The notes under the pieces were generated by a model. The model made no database searches, was not told the DNA's origin, and saw only the letters and a list, made by a program, of their open reading frames with translations. A program made the position numbers and the translations under genes. 64,000 nucleotides of DNA from Ampullaceana balthica (Eukaryota; Mollusca; Gastropoda; Lymnaeidae), in contig CALYLW010000067.1 of NCBI GenBank assembly GCA_944989445.1, positions 1,099,905 to 1,163,904 on the forward strand, given 5' to 3'. Below are positions 1 to 12,540 of the stretch, in pieces. How positions within the stretch are numbered: the stretch's first letter is position 1; each line of letters opens with the position of its first letter.

Positions 1-960
1 CCTTCACGGGAAGTCGGTCATTATTGACTTTTGTTTTTCCGCCCACCCGACGACGAACGAGAGAGAGAGAGAGACGGCGGGGAAGTTAATATAAGGTATT
101 TAAAATAAAACAAACCCGTAAAAAAGCTTTTGACTATAAATCCCTTATATATGAGACATCACTAAAAGTATTGATTATGTTCAAACGCGAAAAACATTTA
201 CAGACTGAATCTGTCTTAACTTCCCTTTGCTTTATAACCCCTGGGGGCGGGTGGGAGAGGGGAAAGGTCTGGTCACCGATCGCTGGACCGAGCTCAGCGT
301 GACCTGTAAAATGTAAACAAAAGCACGCCGGTACTTCGATGGGTCGCGTCAACGCGTCAACTCAAACTCTCACGTGGAAAAAAAACAATAACAAACAGTG
401 AATTTGAATTACATACGTTATATAAGGATAAACTAAAAATGCATAAATTTAATTACGGTACGTTCGATCGATCTGAAATTTTGATACGATGCATTGTTAG
501 GAGAGACGGGTCCGTGTGCCAAATTTCAGCTCGATCGGTCCTCGGGAAGTGGGTCATTTTTGAGTTCTAATTTTCCGCGGTGCCCAAAACAGAGAGAGAC
601 GGCGGTGAAGTTAATATAAGGGATTTATTAAAACAAACCCGTAAAAAGAAAGTTTTTGACTATAAATCCCTTATATATGAGACATAACTAACAGTATTCA
701 TTATTTTCAAACGCGACAAACATTTACAGACTGAATCTGTCTTAACTCAACTTTGCTTCATAACCCTGGGGTGGGGGTGGGAGAGGGGAAAAGTCTGGTC
801 ACCGATCGGATCACGGGAAGTGGGTCATTTCTGACTTTTGTTTTTCCGCCCGCCCAAGACAGACAGACAGAGAGAGATGACGACAGAGACGGCGGTGAAG
901 TTAATATAAGGGATTTAAAAAGATCTGTTACCAACTTGTCCTTACGCTTAGCTGCGGCTT
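1..960 (-). repeat. Dispersed repeat family A, two adjacent copies
   Basis: Two diverged copies of one repeat lie head to tail (about 1-560 and 560-960). Shared landmarks are a GATCGATC core next to a TTAATTACGGTACG-type motif, a GGAAGTGGGTCATTT motif, a block of GAGA/GACAGA and a TATAAATCCCTTATATATGAG block. The same landmarks appear in the opposite orientation at 25020-25490 and in part near 28210-28580. No coding potential is visible and the class is unknown. Open frames here are short and shared by no relative I recognise. Confidence 0.7.
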
Positions 961-1261
961 AACATAACCATTTCGGGACTTTCATTCAAGCGCTGCATTT
1001 GAGAACAGAACAGCCGAAACAGACGTAGCCCATGGTTGAAGTGATAGTCCGTGCTCTACCAGGCGTGTCAAATAACCCTGACTTCTACTTTAATATTGAT
1101 AATTGGCCATCGCCGTTTACCCCACCGTACCCCCCCTCTATGGCTGGCTATGTGAGAATCACTTTGACAATGAGTTTCGGCAGGCTGATGTTTTTCAAGG
1201 GAATTATAGGGCTGTTAACCTAACAAGAAATATTATTTTCACTCTCGTTATAATCTTATCT

Positions 1262-1797
1262 GTTTACAGACGCTCCTTCTATACAGAAGATTATTGCGTC
1301 CTACGCTTATCTATGGTTTGTGTTTAGTCCTGTATTTTTATTAGAGATTTAAATCTTGATAAAGTGTTGGTTTTCCTGGATTCTTCAGGCAACCCATTCC
1401 ACGCCCGAATTCCGGACGGGAAGAAGGAAAACTTGTATGTGTTTGTTCTTGCATACGGAATAAGAAAGGTGTTTTTATCCTTATTTCTATCTGAGGGTTG
1501 TATTAAGTTATCTTTGTGTTGTATTTCTAAATTAGAATTAATTGCTTTATGTATGATTACTACTTTGCTTTTGTTTCTTCTATCCTCTAGTGTTTCAAGG
1601 TTTAATGATTTAACTAATGGTGTTATTCTTGTCAGTTTCGAATATTCTCCAGTAATGAATCTGGCAGCTCTTTTTTGAATTTGTTCTAGTTTATCAATGT
1701 TTTCTTTGTTGGATGGGTCCCATACAGAAGATGCATATTCTAGTACAGGTCTCACCAAAGTGAGGTAGCATTTTAGTTTAAACATCTTTAACAAATC
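1262..1797 (-). pseudogene. 5'-truncated CR1/Jockey-type non-LTR retrotransposon, 3' end of reverse transcriptase
   Basis: The minus-strand frame 1324-1794 encodes about 156 residues matching the thumb and C-terminal part of CR1/Jockey-type reverse transcriptases. Near its N-terminus it has the signature LVRPVLEYASSVWDP, then a basic IQKRAARFITG segment, and near the end a WNGLPEES segment. These are family hallmarks known from LINE ORF2 proteins. The catalytic palm and the endonuclease are absent, so the copy is 5' truncated, as is usual for target-primed insertion. The 3' untranslated part runs to about 1262 and contains a TTCTGTATAGAAGGAGCGTC motif that recurs four more times in this window. 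The surviving frame has no internal stop, which suggests moderate age. The exact clade (CR1, L2 or Jockey) cannot be fixed from this piece. Confidence 0.85.
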
Positions 1798-3009
1798 ATT
1801 ATTTTAGTCCAACTCTACTAAGAAAAAAAGATTTTAAAAAAACCACAACATTTTTTGTCTTTCATATATTGTACACAAAAAAAAAGTTTCCCATTTTATA
1901 CGATGTTCATGAGGCTGATGATTAAATAACAATGTCCATTGAGTTCTGAATACACGTTCTTAGGAATGATCATAGATGTCTATAGGAAAACTGCATTCCG
2001 GTTTAAGTCGGTTATTTGTAGACAGCCGAGGATCCGTAATGAAAGAAAATAAAAAAGATATATAGACGTGCAGGTTGTAAATATGGTCATAGTTACCGCT
2101 GAGCCTGTCAGATTGTCTCAACATGCAAAGCAGAGATTGTAGGATTGTGTCAAAATTCGAAGATGGTGTGGTAAGATCTTGTCAAAGTTCAAAGCTAGGG
2201 TTGTAAGATTATTTCAAAATGTAAAGTTGGGATTGTAAGATTGTGTCGATATGCAAAAATGGGATTGTAAGATTGTGTCAATGCTCAAAGCTCTAGTAAC
2301 AGAGCTGTGACTATATATTGTTTGTGTCAAAAGTCGATACATGCTTATTATCGTTTAATTTTTATTTTATTTCTTATTTTTTACTAATTCTCACTCGCAT
2401 GCACTTGAATATTGCATTCTGAAGTTTAACTTCACAGTTGTTGAGAATTCATTGTTTGAATCTACCAGTGCTTGCCTGACCTGTGGTTAATTTTGCTGGT
2501 CTGCATTTTACTGATCTCTATTACACAGCTGTTATGTATTATACTGACTGTTAGACTGAATATATTTTAAATGATCAGTCGAAACATTAGAAATAGCTTC
2601 GAAGTTGGTTTTTGTCCCTTTAAAATCAAATCCAGAAATTCGATTAGCCCTTTTACAAAAGCACTTTGGTAGAAATCCACTTTTAAAGCCCATATTTGTG
2701 TATATAAGTTCCAATCAAACGTGAACCTCAGTTTTTAAAAAATATATTTAAAAAAAATAAACTTCAATAGTAAATTACCAGAATATTTATAATTTGATGC
2801 CTTTACATTCCATTCTTACTAACAGGGTGCGGGGGAAATGGTAAGCGTTAATTTACCCCCCCCCCTGCCCAGAATGTAGAGGCGGCACGTTATCTACATG
2901 GCTCTGATCACGTTACTTTTAAAAAAATTTAATTAGGTCTCTTTCTAAGGACAGGAGAGGACAGATAAATATATCGGGGGGAAAGCCATCCGTTTAGATT
3001 ATCATTTGA
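1798..3009. other. Gene-free stretch with a degenerate repeat
   Basis: No gene is seen. From about 2110 to 2300 there is a degenerate tandem repeat of roughly 35-40 bp around the phrase GATTGTAAGATTGTGTCAA, about five copies. The remainder is AT-rich unique-looking sequence with only short frames. A C-run and G-run at 2825-2875 form a small imperfect inverted repeat. Confidence 0.5.
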
Positions 3010-3517
3010 GGTGGATGTAATATTTAATTGAATGGATGTTTTAGGTGGATGGAATATTTAAGTGAATGGATGTTTTAGGTGGATGGAATATTTAAGTGAA
3101 TGGATGTTTTAGGTGGATGGATATTTTAGGTGGATGGAATATTTAGGTGGATGGATATTTTAGGTGGATGGAATATTTAGGTGGATGGATATTTTAGGTG
3201 GATGGAATATTAAGGTGGGTGGATATTTTAGGTGAATTGAATATTTAGGTGGATGGATATTTTAGGTGGATGGAATATTTAGGTGGATGGATATTTTAGG
3301 TGGATGGAATATTTAGGTGGATGGATATTTTAGGTGGATGGAATATTTAGGTGGATGGATATTTTAGGTGGATGGAATATTTAGGTAGATGGATATTTTA
3401 GGTGGATTGAATATTTAGGTGGATGGGATATTTAGGTGGATGGAATATTTAAGTGGATGGAATATTTAGGTGGATGGAATATTTAGGTGGATGGAATATT
3501 TAGGTGGATGGGATATG
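3010..3517 (+). repeat. 17-bp minisatellite
   Basis: About 30 copies of a 17-bp unit GGTGGATGGAATATTTA. In the centre it alternates regularly with the variant GGTGGATGGATATTTTA, giving a 34-bp higher-order unit. The alternation implies amplification in two-unit blocks. Confidence 0.9.
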
Positions 3518-4537
3518 TCTGGCTCGATGTCTTTTATAACGATCAAACAATAAGGTCACTTCTTTAAGGTCACATTTTAATGTCATTCTATCCCGTGTCA
3601 TCTCGAATAGGTCACCATGACCCGACATGCCCGATGTCTTTTAACGAACGATTCATTAATGAGGTCACCCAGATACAAGGTCAGAAAATACAAGCTGCCA
3701 TTAAATCCACACAACTTTTGGCAATTGCAAACAAGTAAAGACGACAACGCTCCTTAGGAATGCGCTGAGAATTGTGGCAACTGCATTGTATCCTTCCGAT
3801 GTACAGGAGAATGGGAAAGAAATTGAGAGCAATTTCTCTGCCGCTTCCACAGAGGCGTCCAATAATTGCCATTTGTTTTGGAGTTTTGCATCGGGGCAAT
3901 TTCTTTGAGAAGACCTTCTTTTCAGCTTGAGGGAACGCATCGTTCTGTCCCGCGTCAACTAAAATATTCTGAATTTGATTGGTTTTTAGAAACTTCTCGT
4001 TTTCTTAAATAGCACGCACGCGTCTGTCATCTTTTGAACACATGCTTGATTTTGGCGCAACATATTCCGTCCAATAACAGAACATTCCAACGATAACAAT
4101 TGTGTTATTTCTAGGAGCAATTCCCAGATTTCTAGATTGACCCTTTTTAATTTCTCGATGGTTTTTTTTTGGTTGTCTGACGAAGACTTTTAGCCGAAGC
4201 ACTCACTTTGTAGTTTCAAAACACACACTCCTCGTTCCATTTGTGCGGATGATAAAAACAATAATGCCCTTGATAATGCCCCTCACCTAATGTGCCCTGA
4301 TGTACTCAGTGCTTCCATAACTAGAATTGCCTTCCTGCCATTGCTATATAAACCGGTTTGAACTAGTTAGATGCATGGGCAAAGTGAATAATTTGACCCA
4401 TCATTAATGCTAAATGTAATAAATGGCAATGAATTAATTATAATTCATTTCATTTTAATTTTGTGAATAAAAGAACAATGAATATGGTATGAAAAAAAAA
4501 TCTGACGAAAAGAATATTTTTCACGAAAGAAGAAGTA
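3518..4537. other. Gene-free stretch
   Basis: No recognised feature. Minus-strand frames of 65-85 codons near 3681-3958 and 4005-4202 resemble no family I know and overlap one another in different frames, so they are not annotated as genes. Confidence 0.4.
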
Positions 4538-5068
4538 CGTATATTCCGGTGTAAAAGAAAACTCCTTAACCTCAAACACCTTTTCAAACGTCAGGGGTCG
4601 TCTTATACGCCGGGTATCATCTAATAGTATTTGTACCGGGTATCATCTAATAGTATTTGTACCGGGTATCATCTAATAGTATTTGTACCGGGTATCATCT
4701 AATAGTATTTGTACCGGGTATCATCTAATAGTATTTGTACCGGGTATCATCTAATAGTATTTGTACCGGGTATCATCTAATAGTATTTGTACATGCTCGT
4801 CCCGTACAGGCACAGCACAAGTGCCTAAATACAGTACATTATACAAATGGCTAACAGTCAAGATCCCATCATGTCTCTACCACCAAGAAGAAAGAAATTT
4901 GAAGCCAGTTTCAAACTTAAAGTGTGTTGGAAGAAAATATAAATCTACATATATACGGCGAAAATAACTTAAAAACCTATATTTTAACAGGAAAAGTTGA
5001 GGGTGAGGGGGTGGGGGTGGGGGGAGGTCGTCTTAACCCCGAGTCGTCTTATACGCCGGAGTATACGG
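4538..5068. mobile_element. Pogo/Tigger-like non-autonomous DNA transposon
   Basis: The left end reads TA|CGTATATTCCGGTGTA. The reverse complement of the right end reads TA|CCGTATACTCCGGCGTA, followed by an AAGACGAC block that also occurs internally. TA duplications lie at 4536-4537 and 5069-5070. No transposase is present. The element carries an internal 26-bp tandem array. Family assignment rests on the TA target and on end sequences typical of pogo/Tigger elements. Confidence 0.65.
4610..4792 (+). repeat. 26-bp tandem repeat inside the pogo-like element
   Basis: Seven essentially identical 26-bp copies begin CCGGGTATCATCTAATAGTA. The first six letters overlap the CGCCGG motif of the element end, so the array probably grew from element sequence. 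Confidence 0.9.
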
Positions 5069-5283
5069 TAATAACCTTGATTTTATTGACATTTATTGAC
5101 CAAGAACAGATAATCCGAACAATTCCTAAGGTGAATGACGGGAAAAAAAGCATTACCCGATACGGAGGAGGAAGATCAGGTAACATACTGTGATTCTCTT
5201 ATTATGCAATATCTTACTCTGATACGCTTAGACTTCCTAATACTGTAATACTCTTAGACATAGCACACACACACATTCTATTA

Positions 5284-5382
5284 GACCAATGGTTCCCAAA
5301 CTTGTTTGGCCTACTGCCCCCTTTCCTTAAAAAATATCACTCAGCGCCCCCCCCCCGAATTTTAAAAGTTTGTTTTATTATC
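5284..5382 (+). mobile_element. hAT-like terminus, solitary
   Basis: The sequence CAATGGTTCCCAAACTTG, followed by GGCCTACTGCCCCC, resembles hAT termini of the CAGTGGTTCCCAAACT type, which is also the type ending the complete element at 42131-44273. No matching right end is found downstream. It abuts a second, different hAT end at about 5383. Confidence 0.5.
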
Positions 5383-5940
5383 ACAGGGGTAGCCAAACTA
5401 TGGCCTGCGGGCCGCATGCGGCCAATCAGAGTTTATTTTTTGCATCCCGTAGGCATGTTAATGTGGCGATCTTATATCATGGTAATTTGCCTTGTTTAGA
5501 ATGTTCGATACATTTTCGAAATGTTATTCCAAGTATTTGATTCAAATCTAGTGTTATATAATCGGTTTTATGGCTCCAGAATCGATTAGTGATCATTAGT
5601 CATTAATTGTTAACATACCTGTTCGAAACTACATATCAGCTCAACCGGAAGTGGCTTATGTTTACAATTTACATTTTTAACAGTTTTGAAAAAATTGTAA
5701 TTTAAAAGCATGGGTGCTGCCACTTAGTGCAGAAGCTGGTTCAGCCACGGAGGATATACAATTAGAGCTGCTTAACCTACAAGCAGATTATGGCCTGAAG
5801 GAGAAGTGCAAGGCAGTTATTCTGCTAGCATTTTAAAAAATATATTTTTGCCATTTCAACACTTAAAAAATATTCTGTCACACTTTTGTCACTATTTGGG
5901 TCCACATACATCTGTGAGCAAGCTTCAACGCCCACTTTGG
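5383..5940 (+). pseudogene. hAT transposase remnant, GTF2IRD2/ZBED-like C-terminus
   Basis: The left end CAGGGGTAGCCAAACTATGG, followed by a GCGGGCCGCATGCGGCC palindrome, is typical of hAT elements related to the GTF2IRD2/Charlie group. From 5717 to 5930 two plus-strand pieces, interrupted by stops and frameshifts, match the C-terminal region of these transposases. The first contains a DIQLELLNLQADYGLKEKCK-like segment and the second LLSLFGSTYICEQAS. The latter corresponds to the conserved SLFGSTYxCEQ motif before the dimerisation helices. No right terminus or target duplication was found, so the copy is truncated and dead. Confidence 0.7.
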
Positions 5941-7149
5941 TAATCACGGTATTAGACCATGGAATTTTAAAATTACAACAAAGGCAAACATACGTAATAA
6001 AGGAACGTATGAACCGAAATGAAATTTTGGATTTGGGATTTATTGAAGTGTTTAATCCTCCTTCCAAACGTGGCTCTGGGGCCTTTCAGCAAATTGTGTT
6101 TCCTTCTCACCACCCCGCAAACCACCCAAAAAAATTATTTGCCGGGCGATGGACCTGGCATGGAAGTGGTAACACGATTTCAATTTTTGTTAATTAGTTC
6201 CTTTTATTTTAAGTTTCATTTTTTCAGTCCACACACTAGCAAAAACCCTTCGTAGCATATTTTCTATATCACTTAACTAATGAACTGCGTGATTTAAGCA
6301 ATAATTGTATGGCTTCAGTCATGTAAAACAAGTAATAAAAACTCGAATGAGTATTTAATTGGAACGCAATTTCCAACAATGAATTTCCGATTTTTTTATT
6401 CAAGGGAAATCATTCTAGAGGCACACCAAGAATGTGTCAATATAATGCGCACCGCGCAACAGTCTAACAGCCTTCACAAAGATTAGATTCAATTAAAAGT
6501 TATTTCAAATCAATAATTGTGAAACTAAACAAAACAATTGCTATCTACAAATTGATGCTAAAATTACGGGAGTCAAACCAAAAGAGATTTTTCACAAAAT
6601 CCTTCTCCAACATTTTTCTAAATATTATTAGCTATCGTTTCGCGTTTGTTTAAACCCGATAGATGTTACGGTTGGCGTGAAATCGACAAAATACTGATAT
6701 TTTTTTCTCGGGTTTTTTTTTGGGTTGATTTTCCAGGAAATCCAGTAAACCTTTTCAGTAAATTTTTTCGCCCGTGCACATTCTTGGGACCTCCTTAACA
6801 TATTTGCAAATGACCCAAACCCTCTATCTATCTGGTATGGTTCAGGAGGAGTTTCTGTTCAAAGCTCGAACAGACAGAACAGACATTTCAAATATATAAA
6901 CGCAATTTATCCCAAGGGAAATTGCGTTAAAAATTCATGTTAACGTAAAATAGTAAAATCAGTAAAATAAAAAAAAACATTAAATTGAGTGTATATTATC
7001 TACCCCACCATGTAAAACTACTCAAGTAGAGAAAGTGAGAAGGGTGGGCGCGATCCCACAACTGGAAGAACTGGAAGGAAGTGTCTGGAGTTACGGTTCA
7101 AAAACAAAAATTGGTAAAAGATTTCACAGCGGTTTAAAAGGGTGAAATT
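5941..7149. other. Gene-free AT-rich stretch
   Basis: No gene, terminal repeat or tandem array is visible. Frames of 78-103 codons at 5886-6255 are continuations out of the dead hAT fragment and carry no further recognisable domain. Confidence 0.4.
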
Positions 7150-7320
7150 GATAAAACAATCTTATGGAGCCATCGTACCTAATATTTTTATGGAGCCATC
7201 GTACCTAATCTTTTTTTGGAGCCATCGTACCTAATCTTTTTATGGAGCCATCGTACCTAATCTTTTATGGAACCATCTTACCTAATCTTAATATGGAGAC
7301 TTCGTATCTAATCTTTTTAT
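7150..7320 (+). repeat. About 28-bp tandem repeat
   Basis: Five to six copies of TATGGAGCCATCGTACCTAA plus a T-rich tail. Copies diverge toward the right side. Confidence 0.8.
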
Positions 7321-7388
7321 TTATCTATTTTCTATATAAGTCATTACACATGTGTAATTCGGATACCATATTTCAGTAACAGCAAATT

Positions 7389-8200
7389 CATGGCCGTACG
7401 CAGGGGGGGGGGCGGGGTTCGTACATTCGAACGAACCCCCTTTTGCGAATGTGTGCCCTTTTTTGTAACAAATGGACCTTTACATTATTGAGAGATTTTG
7501 GGGATCCCACTACAGAATATAAGGGGCCAGTGTTATGATGGCGCTGCATCTATGTCGGACACTGTCTCAGGAGTTCAAGCGCGTATTCTGCGAAAGGCCC
7601 CTGTGGCGGTATACACACACTGCAGCAATCACGCTTTAAACCTAGTGATAACACATTCATGTGGACTTCCCGATGTGCGTAATATGATTGACAAATTAAA
7701 AGAAACCTGCATGTGTTTTAACAACAGCCCAGATTCGCAACCTTGTTCTCGCTTTTCAATGTTTTTTCGTTTTTATTTCAACAGTTATTTTTTCCCTCTC
7801 TTATGATTGTCTTCTTGTGTTTTTTTTCGAAGATGATTTATCAGTTTATTAAACTTTGCACATACAAAAATTACGAATACTGTCTTAATACAAAATTTGT
7901 AAATTCGGTTGATCACACACGAAAACAATACGCTAACAGACCGAGTGCTTAAACATCAGTGCGGAAGTGCAGGCTAACTAATGAATTTCCAGGGAAAATG
8001 TAGTTTCCCTTTCTGCGTCACTCGTTATGCGAATCTTTGCTCGTTAAGGGAGCAAGTTTTTCCATAAAAATGTTGCTCCTTATGCGAAAATCTCGTTATG
8101 AGAGGTGCTCGTTATGAGAGGTTTGCATAATCTTAACAACATGAAATGCATTCGCAACAAGTTTGCGAACCCCCCTTAAAAAATTCTGGGTACGGCCTTG
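7389..8200 (+). mobile_element. hAT-like element with GGCCGTAC inverted termini
   Basis: The left end is CATGGCCGTACGCAGG. The reverse complement of the right end is CAAGGCCGTACCCAGA. Subterminal GGGGTTCG/CGAACCCCC blocks lie on both sides. Flanking octamers AGCAAATT and GGCAATAT agree at only five of eight positions, so the duplication is decayed or not real. A piece of DUF4371-type transposase lies inside on the plus strand. From 8010 to 8125 there are inverted CGTTATGCGAA/CTCGTTATGAG motifs that look like a small nested pogo-like insertion. Confidence 0.6.
7498..7720 (+). pseudogene. hAT transposase core fragment (DUF4371 / TTF-type family)
   Basis: About 75 residues match the central region of hAT transposases of the DUF4371 type (THAP12/P52rIPK-like and ZMYM-like relatives). 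Two hallmarks are visible: RGQCYDGAASMS, corresponding to the RGQGYDGAxxMSG motif with the second catalytic aspartate, and YTHCSNHALNLVI, corresponding to the CxxHxLNLV motif. After residue 75 the frame runs into unrelated low-complexity sequence. No start codon in a proper context and no N- or C-terminal domains remain, so this is a fossil. Confidence 0.8.
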
Positions 8201-8399
8201 GGCAATATCCAAAATCGTGTTATGTTTAGCAATGTTGAACTGGGTCATTCTATATACTTTTGTATGTGATGTTTTCGGGGTTCGCCCCTGAATGTCTATG
8301 TCCCTCGCCTAAAAATCGTTTTTAAAGGACATTTTTTAAAGCAATTTTCTGATTTCAGTGAAACAAAAAGAATTTATGACTAAAGGGATCTTAAAACTG
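8201..8399. other. Unassigned spacer
   Basis: Nothing recognised between the hAT right end and the next repeat. Confidence 0.3.
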
Positions 8400-8590
8400 A
8401 AAAAAAGAACAAGTGATGAATAGAGCGAACGGCGCATAGCCCAAACAATGAATACAAAGGATGGAACAGAACAAATTGTGAATAGAACAAATAGCGTATA
8501 AAACAAATGTTGAATAGAGCAAATGGCGCATAGAACAAAAGTAGGAAAAAAATGGCGCATAGAACAAATGATGAATAGAACAAATAGAAG
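8400..8590 (+). repeat. Degenerate ATAGAACAAAT tandem repeat
   Basis: About seven degenerate units of 25-32 bp built from GAATAGAACAAATGGCGCAT-like phrases. The repeat creates three overlapping minus-strand hydrophobic frames (8336-8676) that are not genes. Confidence 0.7.
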
Positions 8591-9924
8591 GACATCTTTC
8601 TGAGTTCGTCATAGCATTTCATGACTTCTTCACTACAGTTGATACATTCGACATAGTTGATTGCAGTTAAGGTCAAAGTTCAAATTTTCTGAAGTAACCT
8701 AAAAAAAAATATATATTTGCATTTCGTAACAAACTATTTAGAGGTGAGTAATTTAAATTTTTTTTGCATGTAACGAAAAAAATATGCATTTTGAAATATC
8801 TCCCATTAATAATAATAATGATAATTTGCTTAACTGGTTTTGAATAAGCAATAATTAAGACGTATTTCCGCTAACAGTTGATGGATTGAGGACCATTGTA
8901 ATTAGCACATGAGAGGTTGCCTTGATCTCGGGGCTTTCCCTCCTTATTTCACATGAGGGGTTACCTTGGCCTCGGGGCTTTCCCTTCTTATTTCATTGTC
9001 AAACTTTTTACCCGATCCAATAAATCTTTGTTTTTTTTTATTAGCCTAACAAAGCAGAACCAGTCAACAATCTATCATTATTTGTTCCATCATTATATTT
9101 TAAGAACCTGAAGCCCCCCGTTTTTTTTTCTAGCCCATATTAATCACACTCTCGAATGCGAAATGTGATCTTGGATGTATCCGTAACATATTAACAGACA
9201 GCGCCACTCGGCAAACGGCTCCCATTATGAACGTTCGCTGCATAAGTTGATGCATAATTTTACTGTTAAGACGCTTTCCTCGCGACTACAGGCCATATCT
9301 TCACATATCTATTCGTTGGTAGAAGAGGTGCTAAAATATTTCAAAAGCTACTCGGCAGTTCACTAAATTAATAATACTGTACTGTACGTTTTATTGAATT
9401 TCTAGTATAGTTGTAATCATTGTGTTGACACATAGGAAATTGACGCCAAACTGTGTAGACAAAGTTAAAGTAACCAATTATAGAGTAATTTTTTTTAAAA
9501 AGCTGTTTAAATTTAAAAGGAAAATATTTCAATGTTTACATTTTACCGTTAACAACTACAAAACACACAACATCTCAGGGACTGCTATTTGCTCAATTAT
9601 TTCAAATGACATTTTTAAGAAACATAAAACAACTCATTTTATTACAGACAATTAAAATTTTAGCACAATTTAACCTGTGTCAATAACTTCATGTAATTAC
9701 AAACGTTCATCTTAATTAAACTATATCTGATTTAAAATAAAAAATAAAAAATACATAAGTCTTTCAGAATTAATTTTAAAACTAACACGTTGTCTATTTT
9801 AATTAGGGACATTTTACTTTTTATGATGTGTTTATTTTATAACTTCAAAATGAGGCTTTGACGTTTTTAATCATTAATTTATCAAAACGTAATTTATGAT
9901 AAAAAGTTTGCATTGTTTTGCACT
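8591..9924. other. Gene-free AT-rich stretch with a 44-bp duplication
   Basis: A direct duplication of about 44 bp lies at 8908-8993, around CTCGGGGCTTTCCCT. The rest is AT-rich and carries no gene I can support. The frame at 9422-9655 is lysine/asparagine-rich and matches nothing known. Confidence 0.45.
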
Positions 9925-12030
9925 AACCCCTGTACATTACTACAGACTCACTAATCACAATACAGACCTATAGGTGCACTAATCCCTATACAGCTCTACA
10001 GGTGCACTAATCCCTATACAGCCTTACAGGTGAACTAATCCATATACAGCCTTACAGGTGAACTAATCCATATACAGCTCTACAGGTGCACTAATCCCTA
10101 TACAGCCTTACAGGTGAACTAATCTATATACAGCTCTACAGGTGCACTAATCCTATACAGCCTTACAGGTGCACTAATCCCTATACAGCCTTACAGATGC
10201 ACTAATCCCTATACAGCCTTACAGGTGAACTAATCCATATACAGCTCTACAGGTGCACTAATCCCTATACAGCCTTACAAGTGCACTCATCCCTATACAG
10301 CCTTACAGGTGAACTAATCCCTATACAGCCTTACAGGTGAACTAAGCCCTATACAGCCTTACAGGTGCACTAATCCCTATACAGCCGTACAGGTGCACTA
10401 ATCCCTATACAGATCTACAGGTGAACTAATCCCTATACAGCCTTACATGTGAACTAATCCCTATACAGCCTTACAGGTGCACTAATCCCTATACAGCCTT
10501 ACAGGTGAACTTATCCCTATACAGCGTTACAGGTGAACTAATCCCTATACAGCCTTACAGGTGAACTAATCCCTATACAGCCTTACAGGTGCACTAATCC
10601 CTATACATCCTTACAGGTGAACTAATCCCTATACAGCGTTACAGGTGAACTAATCCCTATACAGCCTTACAGGTGCACTAATCCCTATACAGCCTTACAG
10701 GTGAACTAATCCCTATACAGCGTTACAGGTGAACTAATCCCTATACAGCCTTACAGGTGAACTAATCCATATACAGCTCTACAGGTGCACTAATCCCTAT
10801 ACAGCCTTACAGGTGCACTCATCCCTATACAGCCTTACAGGTGAACTAATCCCTATACAGCCTTACAGGTGAACTAAGCCCTATACAGCCTTACAGGTGC
10901 ACTAATCCATATACAGCCGTACAGGTGCACTAATCCCTATACAGATCTACAGGTGAACTAATCCCTATACAGCCTTACAGGTGAACTAATCCCTATACAG
11001 CCTTACAGGTGCACTAAACCCTATACAGCCTTACAGGTGAACTAATCCCTATACAGCGTTACAGGTGAACTAATCCCTATACAGCGTTACAGGTGAACTA
11101 ATCCATATACAGCCTTACAGGTGAACTAATCCATATACAGCTCTACAGGTGCACTAATCCCTATACAGCCTTACAGGTGAACTAATCTATATACAGCTCT
11201 ACAGGTGCACTAATCCTATACAGCCTTACATGTGCACTAATCCCTATACAGCCTTACATGTGCACTAATCCCTATACAGCCTTACAGGTGAACTAATCCC
11301 TATACAGCGTTACAGGTGAACTAATCCCTATACAGCGTTACAGGTGAACTAATCCATATACAGCCTTACTGGTGAACTAATCCATATACAGCTCTACAGG
11401 TGCACTAATCCCTATACAGCCTTACAGGTGAACTAATCTATATACAGCTCTACAGGTGCACTAATCCTATACAGCCTTACAGGTGAACTAATCCATATAC
11501 AGCTCTACAGGTGCACTAATCCCTATACAGCCTTACAAGTGCACTCATCCCTATACAGCCTTACAGGTGAACTAATCCCTATACAGCCTTACAGGTGAAC
11601 TAAGCCCTATACAGCCTTACAGGTGCACTAATCCCTATACAGCCGTACAGGTGCACTAATCCCTATACAGATCTACAGGTGAACTAATCCCTATACAGCC
11701 TTACATGTGAACTAATCCCTATACAGCCTTACAGGTGCACTAATCCCTATACAGCCTTACAGGTGAACTTATCCCTATACAGCCTTACAGGTGCACTAAT
11801 CCCTATACATTTCTACATGTGCACTACTCCCTATACATTTCTACAGGTGCACTAATCCCTATACATCCCTATATGTGCACTGATCCATATACATTTCAAC
11901 AGGTGCACTGATCACTATACATCCCTATATGTGCACTGATCCATATACATTTCAACAGGTGCACTAATCCCTATACATCCCTATATGTGCACTGATCCCT
12001 ATACATTTCAACAGGTACACTAATCCCTAT
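9925..12030 (+). repeat. 28-bp minisatellite, left part of a split array
   Basis: About 75 copies of a 28-bp unit containing CTATACAGCCTTACAGGTGA followed by ACTAATCC. Variants (GAACT or GCACT, CCTT, CTCT, CGTT or ATCT) recur in blocks of several hundred bp. For example, the 10230-10500 block reappears near 10770-11030 and 11490-11760, showing higher-order duplication. The array resumes after a LINE insertion. Confidence 0.95.
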
Positions 12031-12540
12031 CCAAAAAAGTTTGAAGCTGCAACAACTTGACTCTCCATACCAAGGTCAGGATATTCAACCCCACAGTAAA
12101 GACTGTCTTGCTGTATGGAGTAGAAACATGGTGAATATCAGCAGCCATTTAAAAAAAAAGCTTCAAACATTTATAAACACATGTCTCCGAACAATTCTCC
12201 GAATCCGCTGGCCCAATGTCATCACCAACGAGAACCACTGGCAACGCAGACAACAAGAGCCCGAGGAAGAGCTAATACGCCAGTGCAGATGGAGATGGAT
12301 TGGCCACACTCTCAAAAAGCCTACATCCAGCATTGTGAGACAAGCCCTCACTTGGAACCCCCAAGGCAAGAGGAAAAGAGATAGTCCAAAAATGACTTGG
12401 AGAAGTGAACTGGAGGCAGACATCAAAATGAACGGGCACAGCTGGGGACAGATAGAAAGATTGGAGCAGGACCGGGATGCATGGAGAGCCTTTGTTCATG
12501 GCCTATGCCCCAGATGGGACGATGACGATGCTGATGATGA
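12031..12540 (+). pseudogene. RTE-like non-LTR retrotransposon 3' fragment
   Basis: The plus strand encodes the C-terminal region of an RTE-like reverse transcriptase. A segment readable in one frame as FNPTVKTVLLYGVETW (about 12080-12130) continues after a frameshift in the frame that ends at 12544. There it shows FINTCLRTILRIRWPNV, then CRWRWIGHTL, a basic LTWNPQGKRKR stretch and a terminal run of aspartates. The run is encoded by GATGATGATGA, which also resembles the short trinucleotide tail of RTE elements. Catalytic palm and endonuclease are missing, so the copy is 5' truncated. Flanks read CTAATCCCTAT and CTAATCCTTAT. This is compatible with an 11-bp target duplication, but the motif is also part of the host array. 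Confidence 0.85.

Noticed and set aside
9422..9655. 77-codon plus-strand frame
   Set aside because: Lysine/asparagine-rich AT-driven frame without motif.
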